From assembly GCF_018130245.1 (NCBI RefSeq), contig NZ_JAFCKP010000010.1:124001-188000 (forward strand): DNA of 64,000 nucleotides, given 5' to 3'. The notes below the pieces were generated by a model. It was not told where the DNA came from. It worked only from the letters and a program-made list of their open reading frames with translations, and did no database searches. Positions within the stretch are counted from its first letter, which is position 1. Each line of letters begins with the position of its first letter. Shown here in pieces: positions 19,013-28,486 of this stretch. The position numbers and the translations under genes are program-made. The DNA is from Bradyrhizobium sp. SZCCT0231 (lineage in GTDB: Bacteria; Pseudomonadota; Alphaproteobacteria; Rhizobiales; Xanthobacteraceae).

Positions 19013-20491
19013 ATGGACAATCTCAAGGGGATGATAATTCGCGGCGGCGTGGTCCGACTTGGCGGCCAGGCGGCGAATTTCGCTCTTCGACTTAGTGTCA
19101 TGGCCGCCCTCGCGCGCTTGCTTGATCCGCAGGATTTCGGATTGGTTGCGATGACAACCGCCGTCACCGGGATTCTCCAACTCTTCACAACGGCAGGATT
19201 GTCCTCGGCCACAGTCCAGCAAGACACAGTCACCAACGAGCAGATGTCGACATTATTCTGGGTCAATCTAGGGCTCGGAATGGTGCTTGCCCTCCTCTGC
19301 GCGGCAACCGCGCCTGCTCTCGTGAAATTCTACCATGAGCCTCGTCTGTTCTGGCTGACTGTCGTGGCGGGGTTGGGATTTTTTCTGAGCGCCGTAGCGG
19401 TGCAACATTCAGCGCTGCTTCAGCGTCAACTGCGGTACACAACGTTGACAGTCATTGAAGTGCTCTCACAAGTGGCGAGCTTTGCGGCCGGAGTAGCTAT
19501 GGCCGTTGGCGGCTTGGGATACTGGGCCATCCTAGGGATGACACTGATTTCGACCGTGGTCTACACCGTGTGCGTATGGGTGGCCACGGGGTGGATCCCC
19601 GGCCCACCGCGCCGGACGGCCGGAGTCCGCGGCATGTTGAGCTTTGGCGGGATAGTGACCCTGAATTCTCTTGTGGTGTACGTTGCCTATAACTTCGAGA
19701 AGTTGCTCCTTGGCCGATACTGGGGAGCCGATGCTCTTGGGATCTATGAACGGGGATATCGGCTGGTCAATCTGCCGACGGCAGAGCTTAACGCCGCGAT
19801 TGGAGGCGTTGCGTTTTCGGGATTGTCGCGAATTCAGAACGATCTGCCTCGACTGAAGAGCTACTTCCTGAAGGGTTATACGGTCGTCCTGTCGTTGACG
19901 TTACCCATCACGGTCTTCTGCGCGGTGTTCGTGGATGACATCGTCGAGGTCGTGCTTGGGCCGAAGTGGAGAGATACGGAAATCATCTTTCGCCTGTTGA
20001 CACCGACGATCTTGGTATTCGGCATTATCAATCCCCTTGCTTGGTTGTTGTATTCGGCGGGCCTACAAGTGCGAAGTCTGAAGATTGCATTAGTGATCGC
20101 TCCGCTGGTCATTGCGTCCTACCTCATCGGATTGCCCTACGGTCCGACGGGGGTCGCGTTCGCCTATTCCGCCGCGATGGTATTGTGGCTCATCCCACAC
20201 ATTTTCTGGTGCTTGCACGGAACTTTGATTTCTCCGCGAGATCTACTTTTCGCAGCAGGCCGGCCATTGATCGCAGGTGTGGCGGCGGCGGCAGTAGCTC
20301 TTGTAGTCCAACTCTATCTTGGTGGTTTGGAGTCGCATTTCTTGAGGCTCCTTCTTGGAGGCGGCATTATCGCCGCAATCTATCTCTGGATACTGCTGTT
20401 TCTAATGGGACAGAAGACAGTCTACTTCGATCTGTTCAAGGAACTACAGGGCGCACTTTCCATGAGAGCTCATGAAAAACGAACGGGCTAG
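19013..20491 (+). CDS. Polysaccharide/O-unit flippase (Wzx-like, MOP superfamily)
   Basis: 492 residues with about 12-14 membrane helices. The start (NLKGMIIRGGVVRLGGQAANFALRLSVMAALARLLDPQDFGLVAM) is typical of the polysaccharide-synthase/flippase family, with the second characteristic set near VYVAYNFEKLLLGRYWGADALGIYERGYRL. It would flip lipid-linked repeat units across the inner membrane for polymerisation. A Wzy-like protein (23976-25346) and a GumC-like length regulator (1-1253) complete the Wzx/Wzy set. Confidence 0.9.
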   Translation: MDNLKGMIIRGGVVRLGGQAANFALRLSVMAALARLLDPQDFGLVAMTTAVTGILQLFTTAGLSSATVQQDTVTNEQMSTLFWVNLGLGMVLALLCAATAPALVKFYHEPRLFWLTVVAGLGFFLSAVAVQHSALLQRQLRYTTLTVIEVLSQVASFAAGVAMAVGGLGYWAILGMTLISTVVYTVCVWVATGWIPGPPRRTAGVRGMLSFGGIVTLNSLVVYVAYNFEKLLLGRYWGADALGIYERGYRLVNLPTAELNAAIGGVAFSGLSRIQNDLPRLKSYFLKGYTVVLSLTLPITVFCAVFVDDIVEVVLGPKWRDTEIIFRLLTPTILVFGIINPLAWLLYSAGLQVRSLKIALVIAPLVIASYLIGLPYGPTGVAFAYSAAMVLWLIPHIFWCLHGTLISPRDLLFAAGRPLIAGVAAAAVALVVQLYLGGLESHFLRLLLGGGIIAAIYLWILLFLMGQKTVYFDLFKELQGALSMRAHEKRTG

Positions 20492-20532
20492 GTTCGGAGA
20501 GTGGACGACGGCCACCGCATTTGGAGGGTAAG

Positions 20533-21693
20533 ATGACTAAGCTGAGAGCGGGCGACTGGGTAGAGGTGCGGACCAAGGAGGAGATCCTCAGCACGCTCGA
20601 CAGCAATGGCCGCTTCGACGGGCTGCCGTTCATGCCGCAAATGTTCAAGTATTGTGGTAAGCGGTTCAAGGTCTACAAGCGCTCCCACAAGACTTGCGAC
20701 ACCGTCACAAACACGGGTGGCAGATGGCTGCCGAATGGAATCCATCTTGAACTCCGATGCGACGGTGAGGCGTATGGTGGCTGCCAAGCTGCATGCCTCA
20801 TTTTCTGGAAGGAGGCCTGGCTCAGGCCCATCAACGAAAGCGCAAACGCCGTGGTTAGTTCACCAGATCATCGGAGCGAATGCGTCGGACAATCCGCTGA
20901 TAAAGGCCAATGTACAGAGGAAGACGTCCTTCGGGGGACGCGCATCGGCGATAGCGCCGCGGATGCAGAAATCCGCTACTCTTGCCAGGCAACCGAATTG
21001 CCCCGCTTTACGACGTTGGCGCGATGGTGGGACGCCAGGCAATACGTGGAGGATTACACCTCGAGGAACGCCAGCTTGGGGAGGATCGCATGCGGGTTCG
21101 TATACCTGGCCTACTGGCATCTTGCACTGGCCAAGAGGGCACGACTGGGTCACGTTTCCCGCCTAGCTTACGATTTTTTCCAGGAGTTGCGAGGCGGTAT
21201 TCCGTTTCCGAGGTGGAAGGGAAAGATACCTCATCGGCATGAGACGCCCACTGTCACCTTAAACCTCCAGCCTGGTGAATTGGTGAGAGTGAAGACCTAC
21301 AAGGAAATTCTTGCGACCGTCGATGCCGAAAACATAAATAGAGGCATGGCCTTTGATGCAGAGCTGGTTCCATATTGCGGCGGTCTCTACAGGGTCAAGA
21401 CACGGATGACGAGATTCATCGATGAGAAGACCGGAAGGATGAGGTCACTCAAGACGCCGGCGGTGATCTTGGAGGACGTTTGGTGTAGATCTCGATACAG
21501 CAATTGTAAAATGTTCTGCCCGAGGAGCATCTATTCGTGGTGGCGTGAAGTGTGGCTTGAAAGGGTTACTGACACAACGCACGAGCAGGGACTCGCGGCT
21601 GATGGTCGTTTAAAAGAGAGATCGCGATTAGAGCTAGTTGATGGGCCCCACGCGGTCTCGGATGCCGGAAAAATAGGGGCGATGGAACATTGA
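20533..21693 (+). CDS. Protein with duplicated Cys-rich domain, function unknown
   Basis: 386 residues from ATG 20533 behind GGAGGG. It is made of two similar Cys-rich units, near residues 4-95 and 235-340. Each begins with a GD/E-x-V-x-V-x-T/S-x-x-EI-L-T-D motif (GDWVEVRTKEEIL; GELVRVKTYKEIL), then YCG-x-x-x-x-V, and ends with Cys-x3-6-Cys plus an aromatic tail (CQAACLIFWKEAWL; CKMFCPRSIYSWWREVWL). The first unit has six cysteines, the second four or five. The pattern suggests a small metal-binding or beta-barrel module. A middle part (around 160-230) is helical. No signal peptide. Placed between wzx and a glycosyltransferase, so it may assist polysaccharide assembly; no function can be claimed. 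Confidence 0.8.
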   Translation: MTKLRAGDWVEVRTKEEILSTLDSNGRFDGLPFMPQMFKYCGKRFKVYKRSHKTCDTVTNTGGRWLPNGIHLELRCDGEAYGGCQAACLIFWKEAWLRPINESANAVVSSPDHRSECVGQSADKGQCTEEDVLRGTRIGDSAADAEIRYSCQATELPRFTTLARWWDARQYVEDYTSRNASLGRIACGFVYLAYWHLALAKRARLGHVSRLAYDFFQELRGGIPFPRWKGKIPHRHETPTVTLNLQPGELVRVKTYKEILATVDAENINRGMAFDAELVPYCGGLYRVKTRMTRFIDEKTGRMRSLKTPAVILEDVWCRSRYSNCKMFCPRSIYSWWREVWLERVTDTTHEQGLAADGRLKERSRLELVDGPHAVSDAGKIGAMEH

Positions 21694-21721
21694 TCCGTCG
21701 TCGCCAATCGCGACCCGTGGA

Positions 21722-22846
21722 ATGACACAGGTTTTCGAGTTCGCCATGCGAGCTTCAAGCGAGATCGAGAATTCAGCCCGTCCTGTCAGTCTGCAGCGGC
21801 CGGGAATTGAAGATGCCATAGCGGGACCGGATTCCGTCTCACGCTGGTCCGACCCTCTAGTGACCATTGCCATTCCTACGTTCAATCGAGCTGCGTGGTT
21901 GCAGGACTGTATTCGCCTGGCGCTGAGTCAGTCGTATCCACGTTTTGAAGTGCTCGTGTCGGACAATGCGTCGACCGATGAAACTGCCCTGGTTCTGAGC
22001 CAATTCAAGGACGAAAGACTACGCTTCGTGCGCCAGCCGAAGAACATAGGTGCGACCCCAAATTGGAATGCTTGCGTGGCACAGGCGAGGGGGGACTATA
22101 TCGTATTTGTTCCAGACGACGACAGAATAGCGCCCTGGCTATTGGAGCGATGCATTTCCCTGATCCGAAGAGAGCCCGAAGTGCCGATCGTGATGGCATT
22201 GGGTGAGGCCCGGATCGTCGCGTCGGGGCGCATCTTGCCACCACAGGCTAGTCGAAATCTGAGAACTGGAATCTGGGACGGCGTGGATGTCCTCGATGAA
22301 TATCTGCAACGGCGCATCATGGTGCAGGGTTGCACCACGATAATTCGTACCGAGAGACTTCGGGCCTGGGGAGGATTCCCGGCAGGATGGCCGTTCGCGA
22401 GTGATCTTGCAAGGCATCTCCCCCTACTGTTGGAGGGCAAGGCAGGCTTCATCAATGAAAGCTGTGGCTCCTATTCCATTCACGACGCCACGCAGACATC
22501 TCGTCTTGCGCTCGAGAGCCACCTAGAGGATCTCAAGAAACTGGTTGATCTTATAACAGTCACCGCCGAGCACAGAATCGGGAATGAACGAAGGCGCCAT
22601 CAGTTGCAATTGCGAGCCAGACATTTCCTGGCCCGGGAGACCATCGGGATCATTACCTCGTATCGCAAGCGGGGCGCTCGGTTTCGCGAACTACTTCCAG
22701 TGCTGAGGCAATGGGGGCGCCACCTGGTAGCCTTGCGGGCACAAGACACGTTCGCCGCCACGGGACTGATCTGCTGGCTGGTTCTTCCTGCACCGGTTAT
22801 TAGCGGGCTTCGCCGCTTCAAGAGGAAGTTCACTTTGAAAGCGTAA
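21722..22846 (+). CDS. Glycosyltransferase family 2
   Basis: 374 residues. The catalytic domain begins about residue 40 (PLVTIAIPTFNRAAWLQDCIRLAL), with VSDNASTDET, NIGATPNWNACVAQARGDYIVFVPDDDRIAPWLLERC holding the DDD metal site. A 40-residue N-terminal lead without a recognised domain precedes it. The remainder (MALGEARIVASGRILP) is a variable acceptor-binding region, and the C-terminus is basic (GLRRFKRKF). Sugar specificity not assignable. Confidence 0.87.
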   Translation: MTQVFEFAMRASSEIENSARPVSLQRPGIEDAIAGPDSVSRWSDPLVTIAIPTFNRAAWLQDCIRLALSQSYPRFEVLVSDNASTDETALVLSQFKDERLRFVRQPKNIGATPNWNACVAQARGDYIVFVPDDDRIAPWLLERCISLIRREPEVPIVMALGEARIVASGRILPPQASRNLRTGIWDGVDVLDEYLQRRIMVQGCTTIIRTERLRAWGGFPAGWPFASDLARHLPLLLEGKAGFINESCGSYSIHDATQTSRLALESHLEDLKKLVDLITVTAEHRIGNERRRHQLQLRARHFLARETIGIITSYRKRGARFRELLPVLRQWGRHLVALRAQDTFAATGLICWLVLPAPVISGLRRFKRKFTLKA

Positions 22847-22862
22847 CCAGCGATGCGCGAAG

Positions 22863-23942
22863 TCACGGACGTGACGGTTTCGGCTTCGGGCTGGTGGAGT
22901 CCTGGACGACCCGCCCGGTTACCATGTTTACGTTGTTTGTGAAAACGGTCTTTGAGTAGCGGTCGTTCGGCCCGGCTGCCGGATAGTTGAAGCCGAAGGC
23001 TCTTGTCACATCAAAATAGTTGTCGTGCGTGGAGAAGATGCCGGACAGATTGGCGGCGTTGGTCCCCGGACCGGATACGGACATCCAGTAGGTGACGCTG
23101 CCGATCAGGGTATTGCAGCCAAATTCGCCCGAATTTGTGTTATCGGCAATGAACCCTTGAGTACTGCCGCCATTCTGGACCGCGGTGTTGTAAAGGATCC
23201 GGGTGGCTTCCACGGTCGGTCCGTAAACCTGCAGATAGTCGCCGTGGGTCCCTGGGCCGCGCATTCCAGCCTGTTCCAGCACATTGTAGCGAATGATGAT
23301 ATTGCCGCCGTCTCGGCCATGGCGGCCAATGAGGTCGGAGTTGGAATTCTTCAGCCACGAATATTCGATCGTGAGGCCGGGCCCTTCCATCTCGATCAGG
23401 AATTCTGCACGTCCGCCCCCGCTCAGGCCGTCAATGATGCAATTGACGATGCGCAGATTGGAGGAGGACGGTGTACCGCTGATGACGCTATTCTGCGGGC
23501 CGCCTGGATTCAGACCATCGAATTTCGAGTTGATAAGGCTGGTGTTCGCTGCGGTAGTCACAACCGACCAGCCGCCGAAATCATAACCGTCGAGCGTAAC
23601 GTTGTCGCCTGTCACCGTGATGCTCTTCTGAGCCACGTCGAGCGATACGCCAGCCATCGAGATCGTTGCCGGATCCTTGATAGGAGTATTCGTCGAATAG
23701 CCAACGCAATAGTCCACACCCGCTACGCTCCACTGCGGACGGAATCTGTACTTGGTCAGGAGAGATGGATACTGAATTGTACAAGTGGGCGCGTATGAGG
23801 AGCCGTCGTCGAGGGCGGATTTGTCGATTGCGGCGCGCTCCGGCGGGCGCATATCTCCAGACGGAACGTTCTGCGCCTGGCTAGCGACTATCGACCAAGG
23901 CAGCGCGAACGCGAGAAGAGGTTTAATATAGCGGGCTGTCAT
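22863..23942 (-). CDS. Secreted right-handed beta-helix protein, lyase-like (Sec substrate)
   Basis: 359 residues with a Sec signal peptide (MTARYIKPLLAFALPWSIVASQAQ, cleavage probably after the last Ala-Gln region). The mature part is a single beta-helix-like domain with repeating DGYDFGG, NSNFDGL/NCIIDGLSGG, NVLEQAG and NTAVQNGG rungs of the kind seen in pectate-lyase-like and polysaccharide-depolymerase proteins. From about residue 65 it is very similar to the N-terminal domain of the type I secretion substrate at 34768-37482. The two thus use one enzyme-like domain with different exports. Convergent with the upstream glycosyltransferase. It may trim or degrade the polysaccharide in the periplasm or outside; catalytic residues are not assigned. 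Confidence 0.85.
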   Translation of the reverse strand: MTARYIKPLLAFALPWSIVASQAQNVPSGDMRPPERAAIDKSALDDGSSYAPTCTIQYPSLLTKYRFRPQWSVAGVDYCVGYSTNTPIKDPATISMAGVSLDVAQKSITVTGDNVTLDGYDFGGWSVVTTAANTSLINSKFDGLNPGGPQNSVISGTPSSSNLRIVNCIIDGLSGGGRAEFLIEMEGPGLTIEYSWLKNSNSDLIGRHGRDGGNIIIRYNVLEQAGMRGPGTHGDYLQVYGPTVEATRILYNTAVQNGGSTQGFIADNTNSGEFGCNTLIGSVTYWMSVSGPGTNAANLSGIFSTHDNYFDVTRAFGFNYPAAGPNDRYSKTVFTNNVNMVTGRVVQDSTSPKPKPSRP

Positions 23943-23975
23943 GTTGGAAGCGGGGGCCTTGCCCGGCGCGGTTCG

Positions 23976-25346
23976 TTACCTGGACGCATAGAATCCCCGC
24001 GTTGCGTGCCCGACGGTGAGGTCACGATCGGCGTTAGCCATCCTTTGGCGGTCGAGTAGGGGGCTCTCGGCTGCTGCGACGGATTCCTCCTTCAGCGATG
24101 CGCGGATGCCGATCCATATTCCCCAGAGTATCCAGCTGTTGTTCCAATAATGGACTGTCAATCCCACGAACATGAACATTGCGAGGCCCAATGTGAATGC
24201 CGTACGCATATTGCTCATGCAAGCATCGTAGTTGTGCGGAATGCTGACGGTCCGCCTGGACGGAAAGAATGCTGCAATATTCGCTAGCAGAATGAATATG
24301 ACCAAGGGGATACCAAACCGGAGCGCCAAGGTCAGCCAAACGCTGTCGACTGAGGCATTGCCAAAGAAATCATCGGGGGAGGCGTACGAGCCAAATCCGT
24401 ACCCCACATAAGGAGAGAGGTCGATATAGTAACTGGCGCTTTCCCAAGTCGCGACGCGGAAATATCCGGTAGCTGGGTCGAGCGTCAGATTTGCAACGAT
24501 CCAAGAGATTGGCTTATTGGCGGCCAGAAATACGATTCCAAGGAACATGAAGAGGCTTGCCACCAAAGCGTGCCATCTCCAGCGGTACCCCAGCAGCATC
24601 TGATCGTAACAATAGACGGATAGCACAATCCCGAACGCTATCAGCGGTGCCGAAGACATTGATAGGACACATCCAAAAAGGCAAAGGCCGCAATACAAAG
24701 TTCGACCAAGGAAGCTGCGTTCGGAGTATAGAAAGATGGCGCCGGCAACGGCGCAGAACGAGCCGAATAGGATCGCGTGAGGAAATGTTGAGGTCGCTCG
24801 CAGCAAGCCGTAACGATATTCATAGCCCGTGCTCTGCAAGCCCATAAGGGCCGCGACGACATTGTGCCGGGTGAGATGCTCCAGGAACGCAACAGCAACG
24901 ATCGCTGCGGTAACAGGCTTCAGGACTCGGACAAAAGTCTCCAATCCCTGGTGCCCAAAAAAGTAAGCGCGAGCTACGACGTAGCCGCCGGAAAATTCGA
25001 GGACCAGAGCGGCCGCGGAAGACCACCCTTCATCCGTCTGCAGTACCGCCACAAACATCCAAGCTGACGCGGCGCATACGAAGAAATCTGATGCGCATAG
25101 CCGTCGCCCTGTTTGAAACAGCTCGGCCAGGGCAGGAACCAGCAGCAAGGAGATTACAATCCGCGCCGGAATGAACTTGGCACCCCCCACGTACATCGTC
25201 ATGTACGAGGGCATGGCGCACCCGAGCAATAGCAGCCATGCCACCCATCCATTTGAACCTGTCGCGGTTCTCCTTTCAAGCGTACCGGCCTGGAGTGGCG
25301 GTCCACTCTCCGCCAAGCCGGATCCATTGAGGCCGTAGAACGACAT
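23976..25346 (-). CDS. O-antigen polymerase/ligase-like membrane protein (Wzy-like)
   Basis: 456 residues from ATG 25346, chosen for the GAGAAGGG just upstream; an in-frame ATG at 25370 adds eight residues. Ten or more membrane helices are apparent, with a large periplasmic loop between helix groups containing TGYFRVATWESASYYIDLSPYVGYGFGSYASP, the hallmark region of O-antigen ligase/Wzy-type proteins. It probably polymerises lipid-linked repeat units. Lies 33 bases before (and in the same direction as) the beta-helix gene. Confidence 0.86.
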   Translation of the reverse strand: MSFYGLNGSGLAESGPPLQAGTLERRTATGSNGWVAWLLLLGCAMPSYMTMYVGGAKFIPARIVISLLLVPALAELFQTGRRLCASDFFVCAASAWMFVAVLQTDEGWSSAAALVLEFSGGYVVARAYFFGHQGLETFVRVLKPVTAAIVAVAFLEHLTRHNVVAALMGLQSTGYEYRYGLLRATSTFPHAILFGSFCAVAGAIFLYSERSFLGRTLYCGLCLFGCVLSMSSAPLIAFGIVLSVYCYDQMLLGYRWRWHALVASLFMFLGIVFLAANKPISWIVANLTLDPATGYFRVATWESASYYIDLSPYVGYGFGSYASPDDFFGNASVDSVWLTLALRFGIPLVIFILLANIAAFFPSRRTVSIPHNYDACMSNMRTAFTLGLAMFMFVGLTVHYWNNSWILWGIWIGIRASLKEESVAAAESPLLDRQRMANADRDLTVGHATRGFYASR

Positions 25347-25370
25347 GAGCCCTTCTCGATCTGAAAACAT

Positions 25371-25486
25371 TAACTGAGATCAGAATAAACGATATATTAT
25401 TTAATGTCGGCCGCCAAATAATATGTTGATAATAAATCTTGCAGCAGTATATTTAATTTGGTTGGCCATGCGGCCAAAGGTGGGAA
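25371..25486. promoter_or_regulatory. Divergent AT-rich promoter region with repeated TATTTAAT
   Basis: 116 bases between the Wzy-like gene and the next glycosyltransferase. Two copies of TATTTAAT, at 25398-25405 and 25450-25457, flank an AT-rich stretch; the inverted arms of GCCGCCAAATAAT-type sequence around 25405-25420 also give a partial dyad. Likely promoter/operator area for one or both flanking genes. Confidence 0.45.
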
Positions 25487-26293
25487 ATGACCTGCTCGAT
25501 AGAGGTTTATTGCGTCGCCAACGAGCAAGCGACACTTGCTCGAAATCTGAAACGATCTCCAGAACTCGCGGATAGCCGTATTAAGGTTTCCGTTATCTGG
25601 GGGGCCACGGCTGCATCAGCGGCATATCACCAGGCACTCGCGGCGGCCAGGTCGGATATCGTCGTGTTCGCCCATCAGGACGTCTATTTTCCCGAGGGCT
25701 GGTTTATGGCATTGCGGGCAGCTTGCGAGGGATTGAATTCGATTGACCCGTCCTGGGCTGTCGCCGGTATCTGCGGCATGACGCCCGACGGAGAATTCGT
25801 TGCGCATTTGTGGGATTCCGGCCTGGGCACCGTATGCGGCGGGCGATTTGACCGACCTCGCCCTGCTGCGAGTCTCGATGAGGTCGTTTTGATTGTGCGC
25901 CGCGCCGCGGGCACCCTGTTCGATCCGAGCCTGCCCTCCTTCCACCTGTACGGAACGGACATCGTGCTGGAGGCAAAGAGGGCCGGCATGAAATCCTATG
26001 TGATCGACCTGCCGATTATCCACAACAGCAAGGCAACTCTTCGTCTCGACCACTCCTACCTGACTGCCTACCGCTTCATGATTCGGAAGTGGAGGGCGCA
26101 ACTTCCCTGGCCGACGGTGATCGTTCAGTTGACCCGGAATCCCCTGCCGCTGCTGCTTCGTCGTCTCCGGCTGAGGTACAGGGCCATACTGAGCGCGCCC
26201 ACGCAAAACCCCAAGTTCGAGTGTCCTGAAGCGAAGGCGAGGGAGCTCGGATTTGCACAAGCAAGTGAGGATGCCATTTGGCCGATTGCCTGA
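25487..26293 (+). CDS. Glycosyltransferase-like protein (GT-A fold)
   Basis: 268 residues from ATG behind GGTGGGAA. It resembles the short Glyco_tranf_2_5-type proteins: HQDVYFPEGWFMALRA gives the metal-binding motif (QD, the D-x-D equivalent being less clear), VAGICGMTPDGEFVAHLWDSG, and SFHLYGTDIVLEAKRAGMKSYVIDLPIIHNS carries the acceptor region. It probably transfers one sugar to the repeat unit. The last residues overlap the next gene's possible start region. Metal-site assignment is tentative. Confidence 0.75.
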   Translation: MTCSIEVYCVANEQATLARNLKRSPELADSRIKVSVIWGATAASAAYHQALAAARSDIVVFAHQDVYFPEGWFMALRAACEGLNSIDPSWAVAGICGMTPDGEFVAHLWDSGLGTVCGGRFDRPRPAASLDEVVLIVRRAAGTLFDPSLPSFHLYGTDIVLEAKRAGMKSYVIDLPIIHNSKATLRLDHSYLTAYRFMIRKWRAQLPWPTVIVQLTRNPLPLLLRRLRLRYRAILSAPTQNPKFECPEAKARELGFAQASEDAIWPIA

Positions 26294-26340
26294 CTGGTGC
26301 CGTGCAGAAGCAGGACAATGCTGCTGGTAGGCAGCCTTCG

Positions 26341-27333
26341 ATGACGATTGTGGTCTGCATCGAGTCAGGGATGCTGGAGCCCCTTACGCTGCGCATGGTG
26401 GAGAGCCTTCGGCGCTTCGGCGGCCGCTTTGCAAACCTGGAAGTTATTGCCGTCACGCCTCGGTTTACTCCGGCTCTCACGCGAGAGACGCATCGCCGAA
26501 TGGAGGAGCTTGGGATCAAGCATGTACGCGTCTTTCCCGATAATCCGTATGTCTGGCACCATTATATGAATAAGGCGGAGGCGATTGCTGCCGTCGAGAG
26601 CAGAGTCACGACAGAGGCGATTGCGTGGATCGACAGTGATATCCTGTTCCTGCGTGAGCCCAACGGTCTTGAACTTCCCCCCGGGGTAGATTTCCTCGCG
26701 AGCGCTCCGGATGCCGGGGTGATCGGGTCGAGGGGGGTAACCGATACAAATGACCCGTTCTGGGAACGGTCCGCTGCACTCATCGGAAGAGTTGCTGACG
26801 ACCTTCCATGGCTCCAGACGGGCGATGGACACCGGATTAGGTTCTACTGGAATGCGGGGCTCTACGTGTACCGGCGCAGCACGCGGTTCGGTAGAGAATT
26901 TCTCGCCGATTTCAAGACGTTTCTTGATCGGCAGGTGGCCAGAACACACTCGCAAGTGCACTTCATGGATCAAGTCGTGCTGGGTTTGACGGTGATCCGG
27001 CTTGGGCTGGCTTGGCGAGCGCTCCCGGATTCAAGCAACTTCCCCCTGTGTAGCTATCTGCCGAGAAACTATGACGGGGCAAAGATAACGGGAGTAAGTG
27101 TACTTCACTTTCACGACTCCATGGAGCCGAAGCTCTGGAACAAGCTTCTCGAGACGCTCGTACCCGGACATCCGCAAATCCGTGAATGGCTCGAGCCTCA
27201 GGGTCCGGTTGCCGTGCCATCTTCGATTCCATCCTCGCTTGTGCGTGAAGGTCTCCGAATGGTTCGAGGCGCACGTAGACGCGTCTACTATGCTCGGTCC
27301 GGCTTTATCAAAGCTTGGAGTCCGGCACGATGA
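26341..27333 (+). CDS. Putative glycosyltransferase (nucleotide-diphospho-sugar transferase-like)
   Basis: 330 residues from ATG 26341; upstream in-frame starts (TTG 26278, GTG 26302) are less attractive. The pattern VWHHYMNKAEAIAAVE, AIAWIDSDILFLREP (with a D-x-D, DSD) and FYWNAGLYVYRRSTRFGREFLADF resembles GT8-like and nucleotide-diphospho-sugar transferases. LHFHDSMEPKLWNKLLE is near the end. The C-terminal tail is strongly basic (RMVRGARRRVYYARSGF), fitting membrane association. It begins just after the end of the previous glycosyltransferase. Donor unknown. Confidence 0.72.
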   Translation: MTIVVCIESGMLEPLTLRMVESLRRFGGRFANLEVIAVTPRFTPALTRETHRRMEELGIKHVRVFPDNPYVWHHYMNKAEAIAAVESRVTTEAIAWIDSDILFLREPNGLELPPGVDFLASAPDAGVIGSRGVTDTNDPFWERSAALIGRVADDLPWLQTGDGHRIRFYWNAGLYVYRRSTRFGREFLADFKTFLDRQVARTHSQVHFMDQVVLGLTVIRLGLAWRALPDSSNFPLCSYLPRNYDGAKITGVSVLHFHDSMEPKLWNKLLETLVPGHPQIREWLEPQGPVAVPSSIPSSLVREGLRMVRGARRRVYYARSGFIKAWSPAR

Positions 27334-27442
27334 TGTCAACCGAATGCACAGATTTGTAGATTGAGAATTGTCATGGGCCGCGATACGACGTGACCTCGCA
27401 GGAGGCGCCACGTCATGGTCCAGCGTTCAGAGGGAGAGAGTT

Positions 27443-28411
27443 GTGGGCATCGATCTGACGGGCCTCCGTGCGCTCAGCTTCGCAAGCCGAGTCTATGGAT
27501 TCGAATTTCGGAACACGGTCACTCTCGGAAGACACGAGATTCATTTCTGGAAGCAGGAATTTAATGCGGTTCAGAAGAATTCAAACTTCGCGTACGATCA
27601 GTCGATTGCAGTAGGGCTCTACTGCGAGCCGCTCCTTCGCAAGCTTGGTGCCGAGAACATCGTCTCGATTGACGCCTCAGCTTTCGAAGGTGCATCGCTT
27701 ATACATGATTTCAATCTTCCGATACCGAACGATATGCACGAAAAGTTCGATACGTTCCTCGACTTCGGGTCGATCGAACACATCTTTGATGTCGCTCAGG
27801 TGGTCGACAACATAGTGAACCTGGTCAAGCCTGGCGGACGCGTCCTTATAGCGACAAATGCAAACGGCTTTCCCGCGCACGGCCTTTACCAGTACTCGCC
27901 CGAGTTCTTCTACAGTCTTTTCAGCAAACGAAATGGCTTCGAGGATACCGCTGTCTTTCTGATCAAGCCATCCCGCCCGAAGAGGTGGCATCTGATCAAG
28001 CCGCCCGTGGCGCTCAACCGCAGGAACCAGATCCCCTTTGAGGAGCAGACGGTGCTGGTGGTATTCTCGAGAAAGGTCCGCGGCGTTCCCGACTTAAGCG
28101 TACAACAGTCAGACTACGATGCGACGTGGACGAGCTTCGCTACCGGAAGCTGGGCCGCCTGGGATAGACAGAATATTCCGAGGTGGAAGAGCATGCTTCA
28201 TGAGGTCATGAGTCCTTTCGTTTTTCGCAGCCTCTCATACCACTTCAAATCGTCTCTGGTTCGGCGCAAATACCGGGCCGATCATATTGTCATTGATCCG
28301 GATTCCGTGGACCCGAGCGACTTTGCGAGAATGATAGCGGACGCGGCATTGCCGAAGCCGCCCTCAAGGAGCGAACTGAAGCAGGCTGAAGGGGCAACGC
28401 AACTGCATTGA
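27443..28411 (+). CDS. SAM-dependent methyltransferase-like protein
   Basis: 322 residues from GTG 27443 with GGGAGAGAG 4 bases upstream; an upstream in-frame start at 27368 would add 25 weak residues. The core has FDTFLDFGSIEHIFDV followed by NIVNLVKPGGRVLIATNANGFPAHG, the post-I and motif-III-like parts of class I methyltransferases; the glycine-rich SAM loop is degenerate (ENIVSIDASAFEG). It lies in a run of three methyltransferase-type genes that may decorate the repeat unit. Confidence 0.72.
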   Translation: MGIDLTGLRALSFASRVYGFEFRNTVTLGRHEIHFWKQEFNAVQKNSNFAYDQSIAVGLYCEPLLRKLGAENIVSIDASAFEGASLIHDFNLPIPNDMHEKFDTFLDFGSIEHIFDVAQVVDNIVNLVKPGGRVLIATNANGFPAHGLYQYSPEFFYSLFSKRNGFEDTAVFLIKPSRPKRWHLIKPPVALNRRNQIPFEEQTVLVVFSRKVRGVPDLSVQQSDYDATWTSFATGSWAAWDRQNIPRWKSMLHEVMSPFVFRSLSYHFKSSLVRRKYRADHIVIDPDSVDPSDFARMIADAALPKPPSRSELKQAEGATQLH

Positions 28412-28486
28412 CCGGCTGGGCAGGCCAACGCGTTACGCACTGGGTCACCAGCCGGAGTTCTCCGAGCGAAGGTTTGGCCGCTCTTG

